A stretch of DNA of 6,239 nucleotides from Bacteroidales bacterium (GTDB taxonomy: Bacteria > Bacteroidota > Bacteroidia > Bacteroidales > Muribaculaceae), in contig SFNM01000106.1 in the NCBI GenBank assembly GCA_004552725.1, positions 1 to 6,239 of the forward strand, in the 5' to 3' direction. A program made the position numbers and the translations under genes. The notes below the pieces were generated by a model that saw only the letters and a program-made list of their open reading frames with translations, had not been told where the DNA came from and made no database searches. This document shows positions 1 through 3,512 of this stretch, in pieces; positions within the stretch are counted from its first letter, which is position 1; every line of letters starts with the position of its first letter.

Positions 1-2619
1 TTCCACTCCGAACCTGACCATCGCCAACCTTACACCATCGTTATTCCCCCGCCAAATGTTACCGGTGTGTTGCACATGGGCCACATGCTCAACAACACCA
101 TCCAAGATATTTTAGTGCGCCGCGCTCGCATGCAAGGCTTCAACGCTCTGTGGGTGCCGGGCACTGACCACGCTTCTATCGCCACCGAAACCAAGGTGAT
201 CAAGAAGCTCGCCGACCAAGGCATCAAGAAGACCGACCTCACCCGCGAACAGTTCCTCGAACACGCATGGGATTGGACTCACACCCATGGCGGCATAATC
301 CTGCAGCAGTTGCGCAAGCTCGGCGCATCGTGCGACTGGGATCGCACCGCCTTCACCATGGACGAAAGCCGCAGCAAGGCTGTGGTGAAAGTGTTCTGCG
401 ATCTTTACGATAAGGGCCTCATTTACCGCGGTCTGCGTATGGTCAACTGGGACCCGGAAAACCGCACCGCCATCAGCGATGACGAAGTGTACTTCGTCGA
501 CGAGAAATCGAAACTGTACTATCTGCGCTACTACCTTGCCGACGATGACTTCACCGGCGAGACAGGCGCCGAAGAGGAAGTAGTACATCGCGATGCGCAA
601 GGTCGCCGCTACGCCGTGGTGGCCACCACTCGTCCCGAAACCATCATGGGCGACACCGCAATGTGCATCAACCCCAAAGACCCGAAGAACTCTTGGCTCA
701 AAGGCAAGAAAGTAATCGTGCCGTTGGTTGGCCGCGTGGTGCCCGTAATCGAAGACCGCTACGTAGAAATCGACTTCGGTACCGGCTGTCTGAAAGTTAC
801 TCCCGCCCACGATAAGAATGACAATATGCTCGGCAAGAAGCACAACCTCGACACCATCGACATCTTCAACGAAGATGGCACCGTGAGCGAGGCCGCCGGT
901 ATGTATGTGGGTATGGACCGCTTCGATTGCCGCAAGCAAATCGCTAAGGACCTCGAAGCTGCCGGCCTGCTTGAGAAGGTGGAAGACTACGACAATAAAG
1001 TCGGCTTCTCCGAACGCACCAAGGTGGCCGTCGAACCGCGTCTGTCGCTGCAATGGTTCGTTGACATGAAGCACTTCGCCGAGATTTCGCTCGCTCCGGT
1101 GATGGACGACATCATCCGCTTCGTGCCTGAAAAGTACAAGACCACCTACCGCGGTTGGCTCGAAGGCATCCAAGACTGGTGCATCAGCCGCCAACTCTGG
1201 TGGGGCCACCGTATCCCGGCATACTACTACACAGAATCCGCTTCAGGCGAAGAAAAATTCGTGGTAGCCGAGTCGGCCGAAGCCGCATTGGCCAAGGTGC
1301 AGGCGCTCCCCGGTTGCGAAGCATTCACCGCCGCCGACCTGCGCCAAGACGAAGGCGCACTCGACACCTGGTTCTCCTCGTGGCTGTGGCCTATCACCCT
1401 GTTCGACGGCATCAACAATCCCGGCAACGACGAAATCAATTACTATTACCCTACCGCTACCTTGGTGACCGGCCCCGACATCATATTCTTCTGGGTGGCT
1501 CGCATGATTATGGCCGGCTACGAATACGTGGGCAAGGAACCGTTCAAAAACGTGTACTTTACCGGCATCGTGCGCGATAAACTCGGCCGTAAGATGTCGA
1601 AGCAACTTGGCAACTCGCCCGACCCGCTCGACCTCATCGCCACCTACGGTGCCGACGGCGTGCGCATGGGTATGATGCTCTCTGCTCCGGCAGGCAATGA
1701 CATTATGTTCGACGACCAACTCTGCGTGCAAGGCCGCAACTTCTGCAATAAGATTTGGAACGCATTCCGCCTTATTAAAGGCTGGGCCGTCGACGAAAAT
1801 GCCGCACAAAGCGACATCAACCGCCAAGCCATCGAATGGTTCGACGCTCGCCTCAGCGCCACTATCGAAGAAATCAACGACCTCTTCGACAAATTCCGCA
1901 TCAACGAAGCGCTCATGGCCGTGTATCGCCTGTTCTGGGACGAGTTCTCCTCGTGGTATCTCGAAATGGTGAAACCTGCTTACGGTTCACCCATCGACCG
2001 CCCCACCCTCGACGCTACCATCAACTACTTCGACCAACTTCTGCGCCTGCTCCATCCCTTCATGCCATTCATCACCGAGGAACTCTGGCAACACCTCGCA
2101 CCGCGCCATGACGGCGACACCATCATGTTCGCATCCATGCCCGATGCTAAAGCCGCCGATACCCAACTGCTCGCACGCTTCGAATTGGCCAAAGAAATCA
2201 TCTCGGGCGTTCGCGCCGTTCGTGCCAAAAAGAATATTCCTGCTAAAGAAGCGCTTAAACTAAACGTCCTCGGTCATATCCCCGCCGACATCATCGCCAT
2301 CGTTAGCAAGTTGGCAAATATCAGCGAAGTGACCCAAGAGGCCGAGAAAGACGCAGCAGCAGCATCCTTCATGGTCGGAACTCTTGAATTCAACGTGCCC
2401 TTGGCATCTGCCATCGACGTTGACGCCGAAGTGGCTCGCCTCACCAAAGAAATCGCTTACCTTGAAGGCTTCAAAACCTCGGTAGAAAAGAAACTTGCCA
2501 ACGAACGCTTCACCGCCAACGCACCCGCTGCTGTGGTAGAAACCGAGCGCAAGAAACTGAGCGACATCCTCCAAAAACTCGAGGCCAACCGCGCCACCCT
2601 CGCCGCTCTCAGCAAATAA
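1..2619 (+). CDS. valS: Valyl-tRNA synthetase, 5' end cut by window edge
   Basis: Class I aminoacyl-tRNA synthetase that charges tRNA-Val with valine in the cytoplasm and hydrolyses mischarged threonine. The frame is open from base 1 (FHSEPDHRQPY...), so the start codon lies upstream; the GTG at 67 is an internal valine codon. 872 residues are visible, and compared with Bacteroides ValRS as I recall it about 25 are missing. Visible motifs, numbered from the first visible residue: PPPNVTG then HMGH (HIGH signature, 25-28); CP1 editing domain with TTRPETIMGDTA (209-220) and TPAHD (267-271); DWCISRQLWWGH (392-403); LDTWFSS (454-460); TGPDIIFFW (490-498); KMSKQ (531-535) as the KMSKS loop; anticodon-binding helical domain with WDEFSSWYLEM (646-656); C-terminal coiled coil from about 806 to 872, typical of ValRS. 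KMSKQ differs from consensus at the last position. The TAA stop is followed 17 bp later by a strong hairpin. No frameshift is seen, and the gene appears functional. Confidence 0.98.
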   Translation, partial: FHSEPDHRQPYTIVIPPPNVTGVLHMGHMLNNTIQDILVRRARMQGFNALWVPGTDHASIATETKVIKKLADQGIKKTDLTREQFLEHAWDWTHTHGGIILQQLRKLGASCDWDRTAFTMDESRSKAVVKVFCDLYDKGLIYRGLRMVNWDPENRTAISDDEVYFVDEKSKLYYLRYYLADDDFTGETGAEEEVVHRDAQGRRYAVVATTRPETIMGDTAMCINPKDPKNSWLKGKKVIVPLVGRVVPVIEDRYVEIDFGTGCLKVTPAHDKNDNMLGKKHNLDTIDIFNEDGTVSEAAGMYVGMDRFDCRKQIAKDLEAAGLLEKVEDYDNKVGFSERTKVAVEPRLSLQWFVDMKHFAEISLAPVMDDIIRFVPEKYKTTYRGWLEGIQDWCISRQLWWGHRIPAYYYTESASGEEKFVVAESAEAALAKVQALPGCEAFTAADLRQDEGALDTWFSSWLWPITLFDGINNPGNDEINYYYPTATLVTGPDIIFFWVARMIMAGYEYVGKEPFKNVYFTGIVRDKLGRKMSKQLGNSPDPLDLIATYGADGVRMGMMLSAPAGNDIMFDDQLCVQGRNFCNKIWNAFRLIKGWAVDENAAQSDINRQAIEWFDARLSATIEEINDLFDKFRINEALMAVYRLFWDEFSSWYLEMVKPAYGSPIDRPTLDATINYFDQLLRLLHPFMPFITEELWQHLAPRHDGDTIMFASMPDAKAADTQLLARFELAKEIISGVRAVRAKKNIPAKEALKLNVLGHIPADIIAIVSKLANISEVTQEAEKDAAAASFMVGTLEFNVPLASAIDVDAEVARLTKEIAYLEGFKTSVEKKLANERFTANAPAAVVETERKKLSDILQKLEANRATLAALSK

Positions 2620-2636
2620 CCCCTACCCCATAACGC

Positions 2637-2678
2637 AAAGGCCGATGTATCATTTTACATACTGATATATCGGCCTTT
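2637..2678 (+). terminator. Stem-loop terminator of valS
   Basis: A 16-bp inverted repeat (AAAGGCCGATGTATCA at 2637-2652 with its partner at 2663-2678) encloses a 10-nt loop. All pairs are Watson-Crick except one G-U. It starts 17 bp after the valS stop. The stem ends in CCTTT and is followed by GAATTTGCG, so the U-tract is short and interrupted. It is probably an intrinsic terminator, or at least a 3'-end stabilising hairpin. The A-rich opposite arm could also let it act on the minus strand, although nothing is seen transcribing that way here. Confidence 0.8.
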
Positions 2679-2733
2679 GAATTTGCGCTGAGGCAAAATC
2701 GCTCCCCTGACTAAAAAAAATGCCGCGCCACAC

Positions 2734-2764
2734 TTGCATAAGTCAAAAAAAATCTCTAACTTTG
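2734..2764 (+). promoter_or_regulatory. Bacteroidetes-type promoter of the tRNA gene
   Basis: TAACTTTG at 2757-2764 matches the Bacteroidetes primary sigma factor -7 consensus TAnnTTTG. A TTG at 2734-2736 lies 20 bp upstream and fits the -33 element. The intervening DNA is A-rich (an A-tract around 2745-2752). Transcription would begin about 2770, a few bases before the mature tRNA 5' end at 2776, a usual arrangement for a single tRNA gene. Confidence 0.8.
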
Positions 2765-2775
2765 CACTCGCAAAT

Positions 2776-2849
2776 GGTCCTATAGCTCAGTTGGTCAGAG
2801 CAACTGACTCATAATCAGTGGGTCCTTGGTTCAAGCCCAAGTGGGACCA
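2776..2849 (+). tRNA. tRNA with CAU anticodon (elongator Met or, more likely, lysidine-modified Ile2)
   Basis: A complete cloverleaf of 74 nt. Acceptor stem GGTCCTA (2776-2782) pairs with TGGGACC (2842-2848), with one T-G pair. D-stem GCTC/GAGC has loop AGTTGGTCA. Anticodon stem ACTGA/TCAGT has loop CTCATAA, giving anticodon CAU at 2810-2812. The variable loop is 5 nt, the T-stem is CTTGG/CCAAG with loop TTCAAGC, and the discriminator is A2849. CCA is not encoded (CAA follows), so a CCA-adding enzyme is needed. The initiator type is unlikely: positions 1 and 72 are paired and the anticodon stem lacks the three G-C pairs typical of fMet. The C4-G69 and C5-G68 pairs match determinants reported for the lysidine synthetase TilS in E. 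coli, which favours tRNA-Ile2 reading AUA. Elongator Met remains possible. A promoter precedes it and a terminator follows, so it is a single-gene unit. Confidence 0.96.
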
Positions 2850-2855
2850 CAACCC

Positions 2856-2900
2856 AAATCGCTAAGTAGTTGAAACCTCAACACATAGCGATTTTTCTTT
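2856..2900 (+). terminator. Rho-independent terminator of the tRNA gene
   Basis: AAATCGCTA (2856-2864) pairs with TAGCGATTT (2886-2894), and an inner stem GTTGA/TCAAC (2869-2873 with 2878-2882) closes on loop AACC. A T-rich run (TTTTTCTTT) ends the structure. It begins 7 nt after the tRNA discriminator base. The two-tier stem with an internal loop and the trailing Ts make a convincing intrinsic terminator. Confidence 0.85.
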
Positions 2901-2979
2901 CCCAAAATGGGCGTATTTCCGGCATTTAATTTATCGATAATCAGGCGATAACAAGTAGGGCCGTGGCTTTCCTCGGCGT

Positions 2980-3129
2980 ACCCGGATGTCCCAACCGTAT
3001 GTGCACGCGTGGAACGTGTACCCTCATCGATAACCCCGCAGTGCCCTCGGCGGAGGAGCGCAACGACGGAGCTGAGGGCTCTGTGGGACAGGCGCCACCC
3101 ACCTTCAACCTCAACCATGGAATGGTTGC
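2980..3129 (+). repeat. Left copy of an inverted, diverged intergenic repeat unit
   Basis: Compared with the reverse complement of 3159-3301, this stretch is homologous along its whole length. The outer end matches as ACCCGGATG, a single mismatch, CCC, a single mismatch, ACCG. The block 3004-3038 matches over 35 bp with two mismatches; it includes CACGCGTGGAACG and CCCTCATCGATAACCCCG. A looser middle follows, with short shared words such as CTCTGT and GCCAC and several indels. The inner end 3112-3129 (CAACCATGGAATGGTTGC) matches exactly over 18 bp. This copy also has a private hairpin, GCCCTC (3043-3048) with GAGGGC (3074-3079). Divergence plus indels suggest two old copies of one element rather than a recent inverted duplication. 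The outer boundary is approximate. Confidence 0.8.
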
Positions 3130-3158
3130 CTTGCAGAGTCGATGCGGGTGCGTGCTAT

Positions 3159-3301
3159 GCAACCATTCCATGGTTGCCGGATGGATGAAAGTGGCCGCAC
3201 TCCCAACAGAGGAACTTCGCGCTGGCGCGCTCGTTCCACTTCGGGGTTATCGATGAGGGCACGCGTTCCACGCGTGTGCTCCGCGGTCGGGCCATCCGGG
3301 T
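3159..3301 (-). repeat. Right copy of the inverted intergenic repeat unit
   Basis: This is the minus-strand counterpart of the unit at 2980-3129, with a 29-bp unrelated spacer (3130-3158) between the inner ends. The best-conserved stretches are 3242-3276 (two mismatches in 35 bp) and 3159-3176 (exact, 18 bp). Read on the minus strand the order is ACCCGGATG, CACGCGTGG, ATCGATAACCCCG, CTCTGT, then CAACCATGG. The unit may extend further right into the hairpin at 3319-3382, which has no equivalent on the left, so the left copy could be truncated. If transcribed across both copies, the RNA could fold into a hairpin of over 300 nt. Confidence 0.8.
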
Positions 3302-3318
3302 GCGGGTGCTGCTGATTT

Positions 3319-3382
3319 GCCCGGAGGGCATCTCTGCATCTACCAGCGGTATGCTCGTCCTGCGCAGAGATCCCGTCCGGGT
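3319..3382. repeat. Imperfect 19-nt inverted repeat (hairpin) beside the right repeat copy
   Basis: GCCCGGAGGGCATCTCTGC (3319-3337) pairs with GCAGAGATCCCGTCCGGGT (3364-3382): 17 of 19 positions pair (one G-U) and two mismatch. The 26-nt loop contains a further small stem, TACC-AGC-GGTA (3341-3351). There is no T-tract on either side, so it does not resemble a terminator. It may be the end domain of the repeat element or part of a structured RNA. Confidence 0.7.
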
Positions 3383-3414
3383 AACGAATAACATTCCTGA
3401 CTGTCCCCCGGGAG

Positions 3415-3452
3415 CAACCCCTCCGCACGTATGGATTCCCCAATGGGGGTTG
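3415..3452. repeat. Short inverted repeat CAACCCC/GGGGTTG
   Basis: CAACCCC at 3415-3421 pairs with GGGGTTG at 3446-3452, with a 24-nt loop that itself contains CCCC-AAT-GGGG (3438-3448). The two folds are mutually exclusive because they share the G run. It lies 7 bp from the terminator of the opposing gene. The function is unknown. Confidence 0.4.
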
Positions 3453-3459
3453 AATGAAG

Positions 3460-3489
3460 CAACCGCAATAGCGGGGGCTATTGCGGTTG
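3460..3489 (-). terminator. Hairpin terminator of the LRR protein gene
   Basis: A perfect 13-bp inverted repeat, CAACCGCAATAGC (3460-3472) with its complement at 3477-3489, has a 4-nt loop. It starts 23 bp beyond the stop codon of the minus-strand gene. Read on the minus strand the stem is followed by TTCATTC, a weak U-tract. On the plus strand it is followed by ATTTCTTT, so it may also stop readthrough from the tRNA side. Confidence 0.8.
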
Positions 3490-3512
3490 ATTTCTTTAGA
3501 TATAGGGAGGGG

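Larger units (their letters stand above)
2901..3459. other. Gene-free convergent intergenic region carrying a structured repeat element
   Basis: About 560 bp separate the tRNA terminator from the terminator of the opposing LRR gene, and no credible gene is seen. Open frames exist on both strands but are rich in Arg, Pro and His, lack recognisable domains, and those checked are not preceded by a convincing ribosome-binding site. The stretch holds two inverted copies of a diverged repeat unit (2980-3129 and 3159-3301), a long imperfect hairpin (3319-3382) and a smaller inverted repeat (3415-3452). Left-hand bases 2901-2979 show only a 10-bp palindrome TTATCGATAA (2931-2940). Neither flanking gene needs a promoter here, because both flanking transcription units end in this interval. 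Confidence 0.75.

Noticed and set aside
67..69. GTG as the start of valS
   Set aside because: It encodes the conserved valine of PPPNVTGVLHMGH; the frame is open and conserved upstream to base 1.
112..1209. Long open frame (365 codons) on the minus strand inside valS
   Set aside because: It is antisense to a clearly conserved synthetase, has no recognisable domain, and is explained by the GC-rich codon pattern of valS leaving few stops on the opposite strand.
2637..2678. Riboswitch or T-box leader upstream of the tRNA
   Set aside because: It is a simple hairpin just after the valS stop, with no downstream coding gene on that strand to regulate.
2963..3256. 97-codon plus-strand open frame across the repeat pair
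   Set aside because: It runs through both inverted copies and the spacer, so half of it is antisense to the unit; no domain or ribosome-binding site is seen.
2980..3301. CRISPR array or group II intron
   Set aside because: There are only two copies, in inverted orientation, without regular spacers; no reverse transcriptase or domain V-like hairpin was recognised.
3111..3443. 110-codon minus-strand open frame in the intergenic region
   Set aside because: It lies within the inverted repeat unit and its hairpins, has Arg/Pro/His-rich composition, and does not keep frame with the other copy of the repeat.
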